Assembly (NCBI RefSeq): GCF_026626745.1
Contig: NZ_JAPNJW010000001.1
Span: forward strand, 2,076,001-2,140,000
Direction: 5' to 3'
From: Nannocystis sp. RBIL2
GTDB lineage: Bacteria; Myxococcota_A; Polyangia; Nannocystales; Nannocystaceae
DNA: 64,000 nt
Positions 9,067 through 16,230 of this stretch are shown here, piece by piece; positions within the stretch are counted from its first letter, which is position 1; each line of letters starts with the position of its first letter. Made by a program: the position numbers and the translations under genes. Below the pieces are notes generated by a model, which saw only the letters and a list, made by a program, of their open reading frames with translations, was not told the DNA's origin and did not search any database.

Positions 9067-11169
9067 TCACCGGCCCGCGAGGCCGAGCTGGGCCAGCAGG
9101 AAGGCGGCCTCGAAGGCGCGGCTCTGCAGCCATTCGTGGCGGCTGCTCGGGCCGGCGTGGCCGGCGTGGGCCTCGGTGCGCAGCAGGGTCGGGCCGCCGC
9201 CGCTGGCCAGGCGGCGCAGGCGGGCGACGTAGCGGGCCTGTTCGTGGTAGGCGACGCGAGCGTCGGCCAGCGACGATTCGACCAGCAGGGCTGGATAGGC
9301 GCGCGGGCCGAGGTTCGAATAGGGGCACCAGCCGCGGATGACGTCGTAGTCGGCGCGCACGGCCGGGTCGCCCCACTCCTCGTATTCAGTGGTGGTGAGC
9401 GGCGCGGTCGGGTCGGCCATGGTGCCGACTGCGTCGAGGAACGGCACGCGCAGGACGGCGGCGCGAAACAGCTCGGGGCGCTGATTGAGCGCCGAGGCGA
9501 CCAGGGCCCCGCCGGCGCTGTCGCCGGCGACTGCCAGCATTTCGCGGGTGGTGTAGCCGCGCTCGACGAGGTGGGCGGCGACTGCGAGCAGGTCGCCGAC
9601 CGCGTTCATGCGCCCGCGCCGGCGGCCGGCCTCGTGCCACGGCTCGCCGAGCTCGCCGCCGCCGCGCACCCAGGCGATCACGAAGTCGACGCCGCGGTTC
9701 ATCACTGCGCAGCGGGCGGCGTCGAAGTCGGGGTCCCAGGCGAAGCCGTAGGAGCCGTAGGCCTCGAGCAGGATCGGCCGCGGCCCGGCGTGCGGACCGG
9801 CGCCGGCGAAGTACATGTAGAGCAGCTCGGTGCCGTCGTCGGCGCGGGTGGAGGCGAAGGCGCCCAGGTTGCTGCCGCAGGCGGCCGGCGCGGGGCGGCG
9901 GTGCACCAGGGTCTCGGCCCCGTCGGCGAACGCGAGGTCGACGGTGTCGTCGGGCGCGTGCACTGCGGTGAGGTGGACGCGGTAGTGCGTGGCCGACGGA
10001 TCGGGGTTGTCGCCGGGGCTGAGGTCGACGATCTCGCCTGTCCGCGGGGACAGGCCGCGACCGCGCTCGGCCGCGCCGGCGCGCGCGGTGCGGCCGGTCT
10101 CGAGATCGAGGAACACGAGCCGCGGAAAGCCGCGCTCGCGCTGCAGGAGGGCCAGATGGCCAGTGAACGCGTCGAGGTGGGTGATGGCGACGCCGGGCCG
10201 CTCGCCGACGACCTCGCGCCAGCGCGCGGGAGCCGGGTCGTCCTCGGCGGCCGCGACCACGCGGAAGTGCGGGGCGCCGCGATTGGTGCGGACGTAAAAC
10301 TCGTCGCCGGCGTGATCGACGTCGTAGAGGTGGCCGGGCTCGCGGGCGGCGATCACGGTCCATGGGCCGTCCGGCGCGCTCGTGCGGGCGACTCTCACCT
10401 CGGCGGTGGTGGCCGAGGCGCTGCGGGCCAGCAGCCATTCGCCGGAGCGGCTGCGCTCGACGTAGACGTCGAAGCGCGGGTCGGCCTCCTCGTAGATCAG
10501 GCGATCGTCGCCGCCGAGCGTGCGGCGGCGCAGCGCGTACGAGCGGTAGGTGTCGTCGCGCACGGTGTACACGAGCTCGCGGCTGTCGGCGCTCCACGCC
10601 GCCGAGGTGATCCGATCGATCTGCTCGGACCGGACCACGCCGGTCCCCAGATCTTTAATAAAAAGGGTGTAGTTCTCGCCGCCGACGTGATCCAGTGAAT
10701 AGGCGAGCGCGGTGTTGTCGGGGCTGACCTCGAACACGCCGAGGTCGAGGAAATCGCGGCCGCGGGCCAGGCGCTGCAGATCGAGGACCACCTGCGGTGA
10801 TTCGCCGGGGGGCGCGTCGACGCGGCGACGCAGATAGACCGGGTGCTCGTCCTGGCGGCGCTGGCGGGACCAGTACAACCATTCGCCGCGGCGCACGGGG
10901 GCAGTCTCGTCGTCGACGTAGGCGATGGCCTCGATCTCCCGCTCGAGCGTGCGCATGAGGGCGCGGTGCGGCCGGAGCTGGGCGTCTGCGTGGCGGTTCT
11001 CGGCCGCGAGGTGGGCGCGCACTGCCGGGTCCTCGGGGCCGGCGCGCAGCCAGGCGTACTCGTCGCGCAGGGCCTCGCCGTGCAGCGTGACAGCCGCGTC
11101 GTCGACCGTGCGGGCGACCGGCGCCGGGGCACCGGCGAGGCCGAGGACGAGCGCGAGGGCGCGGAGCAT
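9067..11169 (-). CDS. S9 family peptidase, oligopeptidase B-like
   Basis: A 700-residue serine peptidase of the prolyl oligopeptidase (S9A) family. The start at 11169 gives MLRALALVLGLAGAPAPVA, a probable signal peptide. The N-terminal signature (LRDEYAWLRAG) and seven-bladed propeller region are followed by the alpha/beta hydrolase domain. That domain carries ILLEAYGSYG, WVRGGGELGEPWH, the nucleophile in AGDSAGGAL (Ser551), the Asp in SSLADARV and the His in EAHAGHAG. Oligopeptidase B cuts short peptides after basic residues. The signal peptide suggests a periplasmic or secreted form, which would suit nutrient acquisition by a predator. Confidence 0.85.
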   Translation of the reverse strand: MLRALALVLGLAGAPAPVARTVDDAAVTLHGEALRDEYAWLRAGPEDPAVRAHLAAENRHADAQLRPHRALMRTLEREIEAIAYVDDETAPVRRGEWLYWSRQRRQDEHPVYLRRRVDAPPGESPQVVLDLQRLARGRDFLDLGVFEVSPDNTALAYSLDHVGGENYTLFIKDLGTGVVRSEQIDRITSAAWSADSRELVYTVRDDTYRSYALRRRTLGGDDRLIYEEADPRFDVYVERSRSGEWLLARSASATTAEVRVARTSAPDGPWTVIAAREPGHLYDVDHAGDEFYVRTNRGAPHFRVVAAAEDDPAPARWREVVGERPGVAITHLDAFTGHLALLQRERGFPRLVFLDLETGRTARAGAAERGRGLSPRTGEIVDLSPGDNPDPSATHYRVHLTAVHAPDDTVDLAFADGAETLVHRRPAPAACGSNLGAFASTRADDGTELLYMYFAGAGPHAGPRPILLEAYGSYGFAWDPDFDAARCAVMNRGVDFVIAWVRGGGELGEPWHEAGRRRGRMNAVGDLLAVAAHLVERGYTTREMLAVAGDSAGGALVASALNQRPELFRAAVLRVPFLDAVGTMADPTAPLTTTEYEEWGDPAVRADYDVIRGWCPYSNLGPRAYPALLVESSLADARVAYHEQARYVARLRRLASGGGPTLLRTEAHAGHAGPSSRHEWLQSRAFEAAFLLAQLGLAGR
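10036..10055. repeat. CATG-type palindrome, 8-bp perfect arms, inside a gene
   Basis: Arms GCCTGTCC and GGACAGGC around GCGG. It lies within the oligopeptidase coding sequence and is one of the longest perfect members of the family. Confidence 0.65.
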
Positions 11170-11357
11170 GGCGTGACGATGCCCGCGGGTCGGGCCGGCT
11201 GTCCAGCGCCGGGGCGCCGGTGCGAGGTCCGGGGCACACTCACGGGCGCCGGTCGGACCGCTCGCTGCAGGTGGCACGCGCCGGGGCCGCCCGATGCGCG
11301 TCGGGTGCGGACGAGAGGACGAATGCGGGATAGGCTCGCGGTCCACGGAGGACACGG

Positions 11358-11789
11358 ATGCCTTATGACCACGGAGTGGCGAACCGGCTGCGGACGGCGG
11401 TGATGCGCGCGGGACCGCAGGGGCTCGTCGAGGAGCGCAAGATGTTCGGCGGCATCGCCCTGTTGCTCGACGGGAGCATCGCCTGGGGGGTGCTGGGCAG
11501 CGATCTGGTGATTCGCGTGACCGACACCGCCACGGCGCTCGGACGGTCGCATGCGCGGCCGTTCGACTTCACGGGACGGCCGTCGCGCGGGCTGGTGTAC
11601 GTGGCGCCGCCGGGGTACGCCGCGGAGGCCGACCTCGATGCGTGGGTCGCGCTGGGGATCGCCGGAGCGCGGGCGGCCGTGCGGACGAAGCGAGCGAAGC
11701 CGCGGGCGCGGGCGCCGAAGGCCCGGGTTCAAGCGCGCCAGAGCGGCCGAACGCGATCGGCGAGGACGGGCGCTCGACCGGCGGACTGA
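11358..11789 (+). CDS. TfoX/Sxy N-terminal domain protein
   Basis: A 143-residue cytoplasmic protein. Residues 1-105 match the TfoX N-terminal fold (VEERKMFGGIALLLDGSIAWGVLGSDLVIRV, LVYVAPPGYAAEADLDAWV). The C-terminal 35 residues are a low-complexity Arg/Ala/Lys tail. This tail is encoded by the first copy of a 111-bp repeat that continues beyond the stop codon. TfoX-domain proteins are named after a competence regulator. Stand-alone N-terminal domains like this one are common and of unknown role, so competence should not be inferred. Confidence 0.75.
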   Translation: MPYDHGVANRLRTAVMRAGPQGLVEERKMFGGIALLLDGSIAWGVLGSDLVIRVTDTATALGRSHARPFDFTGRPSRGLVYVAPPGYAAEADLDAWVALGIAGARAAVRTKRAKPRARAPKARVQARQSGRTRSARTGARPAD

Positions 11790-11934
11790 GCCGCGGATGA
11801 CATGACCTTCGAGACATGTGATGCGGCCGCCGAGGGCCCGGGCCCACCCGCGCCAGAGCCGAACGTGACCGGCGAGGTCGGGCGCTCGATCGTCGGACTG
11901 AGCCGAGGACGAGCTGTCCTCAGAGACATGTGAT
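11712..11934 (+). repeat. tandem duplication (two copies, about 111 bp) over the 3' end of the TfoX-like gene
   Basis: Copy 1 is 11712-11822 and includes the last 26 codons and stop of the TfoX-like gene. Copy 2 is 11823-11934 and is non-coding. Shared blocks include cgcgccagag, cgctcga, cggactgagccg and the ending gagacatgtgat. A decayed third copy starts near 11935 (cggcgccgaagtcccggg). Each copy ends in a 14-bp CATG palindrome half-site (11801/11815 and 11913/11927). The 255 bp up to the convergent adenylating-enzyme gene hold only these repeats. Confidence 0.75.
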
Positions 11935-11980
11935 ACGGCGCCGAAGTCCCGGGAATCACCTGGAGGCGTGCATCGATGAT

Positions 11981-11996
11981 ATGTCTCGCAAGACAT
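11981..11996. repeat. CATG-type 14-bp palindrome
   Basis: Arms ATGTC and GACAT around TCGCAA. It lies between the convergent TfoX-like and PaaK-like genes, following the tandem duplication, and is a candidate two-way terminator or protein site. Confidence 0.5.
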
Positions 11997-12044
11997 GTCA
12001 TAGCAGCCCAGATCTCGATGGATCGTCGCCGTCGCGTTCGCAGC

Positions 12045-13613
12045 TCAGCGCGGCCGGCTCTCGACGCCCGCCAGGCGGAACTTGCCGGAGCTCGTGGGCA
12101 GCAGCTCGGGCCGGCGCGCCAGCTGGACGCGGGCACCGGGGCCCAGCGCGACGTGCAGGGCCGCGGTGATGTCGTCGACGCAGCCATTTGAAAAATCCTC
12201 GGCCGGCAGGTAGTCGAGGCGGTACAGCGCCTCGCCGCGCTGCAGCAGGCAATAGCTGACGAGCCCGCGGGCAGCGGGGGCGAGCGCCCGGTCGACGGCG
12301 GCGGCGGTGAGGCGGCGGCCGTCGGAGGTGCGGACGCTGTCGACCGCGCGGCCCTCGAGGCTGGCGAGGGTGTCGGTCTCGCTCCACGCGCAGACGCAGG
12401 GCGCGTCGGCCGGGCGGGCCAGGTCGCCGGTGGCGTAGCGCAGGAGCGGCATCAACTGCTTGTCGAGGGTGGTGACGAGCAGCTCGCGGGCGTCGTCGCC
12501 GGCCCCGTCGTCGCGCAGCTCGACGAGGAAGCTCTCGGGGTTGACGTGATAGCGGCCGGCCTCGCACTGGACCGCCAGCGCGCCGTACTCGGTGGCGCCG
12601 TAGGCGTCGTACACCGGACATTCGAAGGTTCGTTCGATGATCCGCCGGTGGAGCGCGCTGCACAGCTCGTACGCGGTGATCACGAAGCGCAGCCGCGGCA
12701 GGGCCAGGCGCCGGCGCAGCGCCTGATCGGCGAACATCGCCAGGTACGACGGATCGGCGAGCACGTAGACCGGCTCGTGCTCGCGCAGCTCGGCGGCCAT
12801 CTGCTCGAGCCGCGTTGGCGAGAGCGCCGCTATGTCGAGCCCGCTGTCGAGCGACAGCCGCGGACCGCGGGTTCGCTCGGCCCGCGAGGCGCCGCGCAGG
12901 TGACATTCGCTGCCGTCGCAGAACGGGGTGGTCAGCCGGCAGAAGCGCTCGCCGCGGGCCGCTTCGACGATACGGTTGAGGGCCCAGGTGTGCGGCTGCG
13001 AGGCGTCCCAGTCGGCCAGCGAGCGCACGACCTGCTGCCGCTCGCCGGTGGTACCGGAGGTCGACAGCCAGCGGATCTCGCCGGCGGGCATGCTCGCGGG
13101 TAAAAACTCGTCGAAGTGGGAGCGCACCGCAGCCTTGTCGAGCACCGGCAGGCTGGCCAGGGCGATCGGCGAATCATCGCTCGGCGGCTCGGCTGGCAGC
13201 GTCTTCGCGTAGTACGGCAGCTCGCGCAGGCGGGGCAGAAGGGCCCGCAGCTTGTCGTTCCATGAATCTTCGTAGTGGCGGCGCCGCGTCTGTCGCTGCC
13301 GCTCGCGCAATTGCTGGAGAGTACGATTCGGCGCTTCGAGCAGGCCGAGCTCGGCGAACGCGAGCAGCCATGCCCGCACCAGCTCTTCGTCGATGTCGGC
13401 GTCGAGCTGTTCACTGGCGATCGCGGCGGTGCGGCCGACGTCGCAGTGCTCGGCGAACGCCCGCAGCAGCACGCCCTGCGCCGGGGACAGCGCGAAGGCC
13501 CGCCCGGTCTGCGGATCGACGAGGAGCGCCCCGTCTTCGGAGGGCGCGTCCTGCCACCGGAGGTCCGCTCGCAGGCGCGGCGGGTCCGGCGGCGCTGGAG
13601 CGTCATTGTTCAG
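12045..13613 (-). CDS. PqqD-like domain fused to PaaK-like adenylate-forming enzyme (start unresolved)
   Basis: The reading frame is open from just after a stop at 13617-13619. The only conventional start in it is a GTG at 13472, giving a 475-residue PaaK-like protein. It has LSTSGTTGERQQVV (ATP loop), VYDAYGATEYGAL and LRYATGDLA, so it activates a carboxylate as an acyl-adenylate. The 46 codons upstream of 13472 keep strong coding bias. With the following residues they read like a PqqD/RiPP-recognition domain (GALLVDPQTGRAFALSP, then helices ending WLLAFAELGLLE). A natural ATG at 13606 is out of frame by one base, and a CTG at 13613 is in frame. Either a rare start, a frameshift or a sequence error is implied. 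It starts at the end of the 58-residue gene, suggesting coupled translation. Confidence 0.7.
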   Translation of the reverse strand: MNNDAPAPPDPPRLRADLRWQDAPSEDGALLVDPQTGRAFALSPAQGVLLRAFAEHCDVGRTAAIASEQLDADIDEELVRAWLLAFAELGLLEAPNRTLQQLRERQRQTRRRHYEDSWNDKLRALLPRLRELPYYAKTLPAEPPSDDSPIALASLPVLDKAAVRSHFDEFLPASMPAGEIRWLSTSGTTGERQQVVRSLADWDASQPHTWALNRIVEAARGERFCRLTTPFCDGSECHLRGASRAERTRGPRLSLDSGLDIAALSPTRLEQMAAELREHEPVYVLADPSYLAMFADQALRRRLALPRLRFVITAYELCSALHRRIIERTFECPVYDAYGATEYGALAVQCEAGRYHVNPESFLVELRDDGAGDDARELLVTTLDKQLMPLLRYATGDLARPADAPCVCAWSETDTLASLEGRAVDSVRTSDGRRLTAAAVDRALAPAARGLVSYCLLQRGEALYRLDYLPAEDFSNGCVDDITAALHVALGPGARVQLARRPELLPTSSGKFRLAGVESRPR

Positions 13614-13786
13614 ACGTCACCGGCCCCGTCGTCGCCGCCCTGGCCGCCGGCGCGGATGTGGCTCGCGATCCGGCCGATGTCGCGGCGGAGCGCGTCGGCG
13701 GCCTTCTCACGCCGCTTGCGGTCCTTCTCGGCCGGCTGGGTCTCGGGGCTTTGGGTCTCCTGAGTGCGCGGATTCTTGATCGCCAT
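13610..13786 (-). CDS. 58-residue small protein, candidate precursor or partner peptide
   Basis: A short gene with ATG at 13786 and AGGAG about 9 bp upstream. The product begins MAIKNPRTQETQSPETQPAE, continues with a charged helix (DRKRREKAADALRRDIGRIA) and ends in a Gly-rich acidic tail (RAGGQGGDDGAGDV). It has no Cys, no signal peptide and no recognised family. Its stop codon touches the start region of the downstream PqqD-PaaK-like gene. A recognition domain beside a short leader-like gene is the usual layout of a ribosomally made, modified peptide. That role is inference, and it could instead be an unrelated small protein. Confidence 0.55.
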   Translation of the reverse strand: MAIKNPRTQETQSPETQPAEKDRKRREKAADALRRDIGRIASHIRAGGQGGDDGAGDV

Positions 13787-13824
13787 GCGGGTCTCCTACT
13801 CCCGTCAATCAGAGACGGGCGGGC

Positions 13825-13854
13825 AGCGTACCCTCGGCGCCCGCGGGCCGTCAA
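13825..13854 (-). promoter_or_regulatory. possible sigma-70-type promoter for the small-protein gene
   Basis: On the minus strand, TTGACG (13854-13849) is followed after 18 bp by TACGCT (13830-13825). This lies about 40 bp upstream of the ATG at 13786. It would let the 58-residue gene and the PaaK-like gene be transcribed apart from the methyltransferase, which ends 139 bp upstream. Based on consensus matching only. Confidence 0.35.
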
Positions 13855-13925
13855 ATCCGAGCCCGCGGGCCGAAATGCGGGGACGCTCATTGTCCACAGC
13901 ACGCCGGGCACGATCGCGCGAATCG

Positions 13926-14939
13926 TTATCGAGCGACCCGCGGCGCGGCCTCGAGGATCGACACCCACGCGGCAGTGGGCGCGACGCGACGCAGGCGCAG
14001 GCCCGCAGTCGCGAACAGGTCGGCGTATTCGCGCCGGGTCCGCTCGCGCCCGCCGTACATCACGAGCATGTGAAGATCGGCGAGGCGATCCGCCGCGCCG
14101 CGCCCGCCGGCCGGCAGCACGCGCTCGACCACGACCACCCGTCGGCCGCGACAGTTGTGCAAGATCTGCGAAGCCTCGTCGTCGTCGTAGCAATGCACCA
14201 CCTCGGCCAGCAGGTAGACGTCGTGGCCGGCCGGCAGCTGCTCGCGCGCGTCGGCGACGACCACCTCGCAGCGCTCGCCCCAGCCCTGCGCCTGCAGCCG
14301 CGCCCGCGTCCGCTCGGCCACGTGCGGGGCCTCGACGACGATCCCGCGGACACCTGGCCTTCGGGACAGCAGCGCGACCAGCAGCTCGCCGCCGCCGCCG
14401 CCGACGTCGACGACAGTGCGGGCGTCGCCGAGGTCGAGCGCGGCGACGACTGCCGGATCGCGGCGCGTGGCCCTTCGGGCCCGCTGGGCCTCTGCGACGG
14501 CCATGGCGGCGTCGTCGGTCGCCAGGTGCTGGTGCAGCGAATGCCCGAAGGCGTGGTCGAAGGCCGGCTGACCGGTGGCGACGGTGTGCATCACTGAGCC
14601 CCACGCCAGGTGTTGCTCGTGGCCGGCGAACAGGATCGCCGCCCGGCGCGAGCGCGGATGGTCGGACAGCAGCGGCTCGGCGGCGCGAGTGAGGCGCCAG
14701 CGGCCGTCGCGGGCGCGGGCGAACACGCCGACGCTGGCGAGCGCCTGCAGCACCCGCGCGAGCGTGGACGGGTGGGCGCCTGTCTTTTCGGACATGTCTT
14801 CGAGGTCCAGCGGGCCGGCGACCAGGAGGTCGGCCAGGCCCAGGCGCGCTGCCGCGTAGAGCAGCTGCGGCACCACGTAGGCGCCGACGGTGAGCCAGAG
14901 CTCGTCGTCGACCGGCGGCGCACCGCGCCTCGTGGCCAT
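13926..14939 (-). CDS. class I SAM-dependent O-methyltransferase
   Basis: A 337-residue methyltransferase of the plant/polyketide O-methyltransferase type. It has an N-terminal dimerisation winged helix (VVPQLLYAAARLGLADLLVAGP, then HPSTLARVLQALASVGVF). The Rossmann SAM motif is VVDVGGGGGELL, with later motifs EVVHCYDDDEA and VVVVERVLP. The ATG at 14939 overlaps the stop codon of the upstream cysteine desulfurase by one base (TGATG), so the two are translationally coupled. It probably methylates a hydroxyl of a small molecule or peptide product made by this block. The acceptor is unknown. Confidence 0.85.
   Translation of the reverse strand: MATRRGAPPVDDELWLTVGAYVVPQLLYAAARLGLADLLVAGPLDLEDMSEKTGAHPSTLARVLQALASVGVFARARDGRWRLTRAAEPLLSDHPRSRRAAILFAGHEQHLAWGSVMHTVATGQPAFDHAFGHSLHQHLATDDAAMAVAEAQRARRATRRDPAVVAALDLGDARTVVDVGGGGGELLVALLSRRPGVRGIVVEAPHVAERTRARLQAQGWGERCEVVVADAREQLPAGHDVYLLAEVVHCYDDDEASQILHNCRGRRVVVVERVLPAGGRGAADRLADLHMLVMYGGRERTRREYADLFATAGLRLRRVAPTAAWVSILEAAPRVAR
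14354..14369. repeat. CATG-type palindrome with TTCG loop, inside a gene
   Basis: CTGGCC, TTCG, GGACAG, with one arm mismatch. It lies within the methyltransferase gene. As RNA it would form a C(UUCG)G tetraloop hairpin. Confidence 0.45.
14779..14796. repeat. CATG-type 14-bp palindrome inside a gene
   Basis: CCTGTC and GACATG half-sites 14 bp apart around TTTTCG. It lies within the methyltransferase coding sequence. Confidence 0.5.
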
Positions 14940-16147
14940 CAGCCGGTGCCCCGGCGCAGCAGGGCCCGCAGGCCGTCGCGCAGGCGCAGCACGTCGGCCT
15001 CGGTGTTGTAGAAGGCCAGCGAGGCGCGCAGCGTGGCTGGCAGGCCGAGGACCGCGTGGAGCGGGTGGGCGCAGTGGTGGCCGGCCCGGATCATCACGCC
15101 GAAGGTGTCGCTGAGCACGCGGGCGACGTACTCGCTGCCGAGCGCGCCGTCCTTCGCCGTGACGGTCAGCATCGGCGCGCGCGTGGGCGCCGGCGAGTGA
15201 TTGTCGAGCCCGGGCAGCGTCGCCACCTCGGCGTCGAGCAGCTCGCGCAGCGCGTCCTCGTGGTCCTCGATCGCGTCGAGGCCGATGTCTTCGAGGTACT
15301 CGATCGCCGCGCCGAGGCCGATCGCCGCGGCGATGTCGGGCGTGCCGGCCTCGAGCCGCCACGGCAGCTCGCGCAGCTCGTAGTCGAGGTCGAGGCCGAC
15401 GTGCTTGACGGAGCCGCCGCCGAGGTTCGCTGGCGCGAGGCGTTCGAGCGCGGCCTGGGTGCCGTAGAGCACGCCGCTGCCCGGCGGCGCGAACAGCTTG
15501 TGGCCGGACAGCGCGAGGTAGTCGCACTGCAGGCCCTGCACGTCGATGCCGCGGTGGGCCGCGAGCTGGGCCGCGTCGACGAGCAGCGGCAGGCCGTGGC
15601 GGTGGGCCAGCGCCGCCCAGTCCTGGATCGCCACGAAGACGCCGGTGACGTTGGAGCAGGCGGTGACTGCGAGCAATCGCGTGCGCGCGTCGATGGCCGC
15701 CTCGGCCGCGGCCAGGCTCGGCAGCCCCGCGGCGTCCAGCGGCACCACGCGCACGCCGCAGCGCGTCCGCCACGGCAGCAGGTTCGAGTGGTGCTCGAGC
15801 GCGCTGACGACGACGTTGTCCTCCGGCTGCAGGCCGAGCCCGCCGGCGACCAGGCCGATCGCCTCGGTGGTGCCGCGCACGAACACCACCTCCGACGCGC
15901 GCGCGCCGAGGAAGCGAGCGACGCGGCGCCGGCTGTCCTCGTAGGCCTCGGTCGCGCGGTCGGCCAGGGCGTGCTGGCCGCGGTGGACGTTGCCGCTGTA
16001 GTCGGCGAGGTAGCCGCGCACCGCCTCGATCACCGGCCGCGGCTTGAGCGTGGTGGCGGCGTTGTCGAGGTAGACGATCGGCGCGCGCCCCGAGCCTCGC
16101 TGCAGCAGCGGGAAGTCGTCGCGCAGCCGGTCCACGTCGAACAGCAC
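14939..16147 (-). CDS. SufS/CsdA-type cysteine desulfurase (class V aminotransferase)
   Basis: A 402-residue PLP enzyme. It has YLDNAATTLKP near the N-terminus, GTTEAIGLV, SALEHHSNLLPW, the Schiff-base Lys in SGHKLFAPPGSG (Lys217) and the persulfide Cys in IRAGHHCAHPLH (Cys359). These are the hallmarks of group II cysteine desulfurases, which take sulfur from cysteine as a protein persulfide. No other suf or isc genes are nearby. It is coupled to an O-methyltransferase and follows a P450 gene by 83 bp. It may therefore supply sulfur, or do a related PLP reaction, in a biosynthetic pathway and not in general Fe-S assembly. Confidence 0.85.
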   Translation of the reverse strand: MLFDVDRLRDDFPLLQRGSGRAPIVYLDNAATTLKPRPVIEAVRGYLADYSGNVHRGQHALADRATEAYEDSRRRVARFLGARASEVVFVRGTTEAIGLVAGGLGLQPEDNVVVSALEHHSNLLPWRTRCGVRVVPLDAAGLPSLAAAEAAIDARTRLLAVTACSNVTGVFVAIQDWAALAHRHGLPLLVDAAQLAAHRGIDVQGLQCDYLALSGHKLFAPPGSGVLYGTQAALERLAPANLGGGSVKHVGLDLDYELRELPWRLEAGTPDIAAAIGLGAAIEYLEDIGLDAIEDHEDALRELLDAEVATLPGLDNHSPAPTRAPMLTVTAKDGALGSEYVARVLSDTFGVMIRAGHHCAHPLHAVLGLPATLRASLAFYNTEADVLRLRDGLRALLRRGTG

Positions 16148-16230
16148 CGCAGAGCACTGTACGGGCCCGGCGTGGGCCCTTCAAGCGCGCCGGCCCGCGC
16201 GCGCCCGCGCGGGGCCGACGAACTCGCGCG

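Noticed and set aside
11358..11789. TfoX-like gene as evidence of a DNA-uptake system
   Set aside because: Only the N-terminal TfoX domain is present and no competence genes adjoin.
14939..16147. Cysteine desulfurase as part of a Suf Fe-S assembly operon
   Set aside because: No sufBCDE or iscU homologue lies in the window; the neighbours are a P450 and a methyltransferase.
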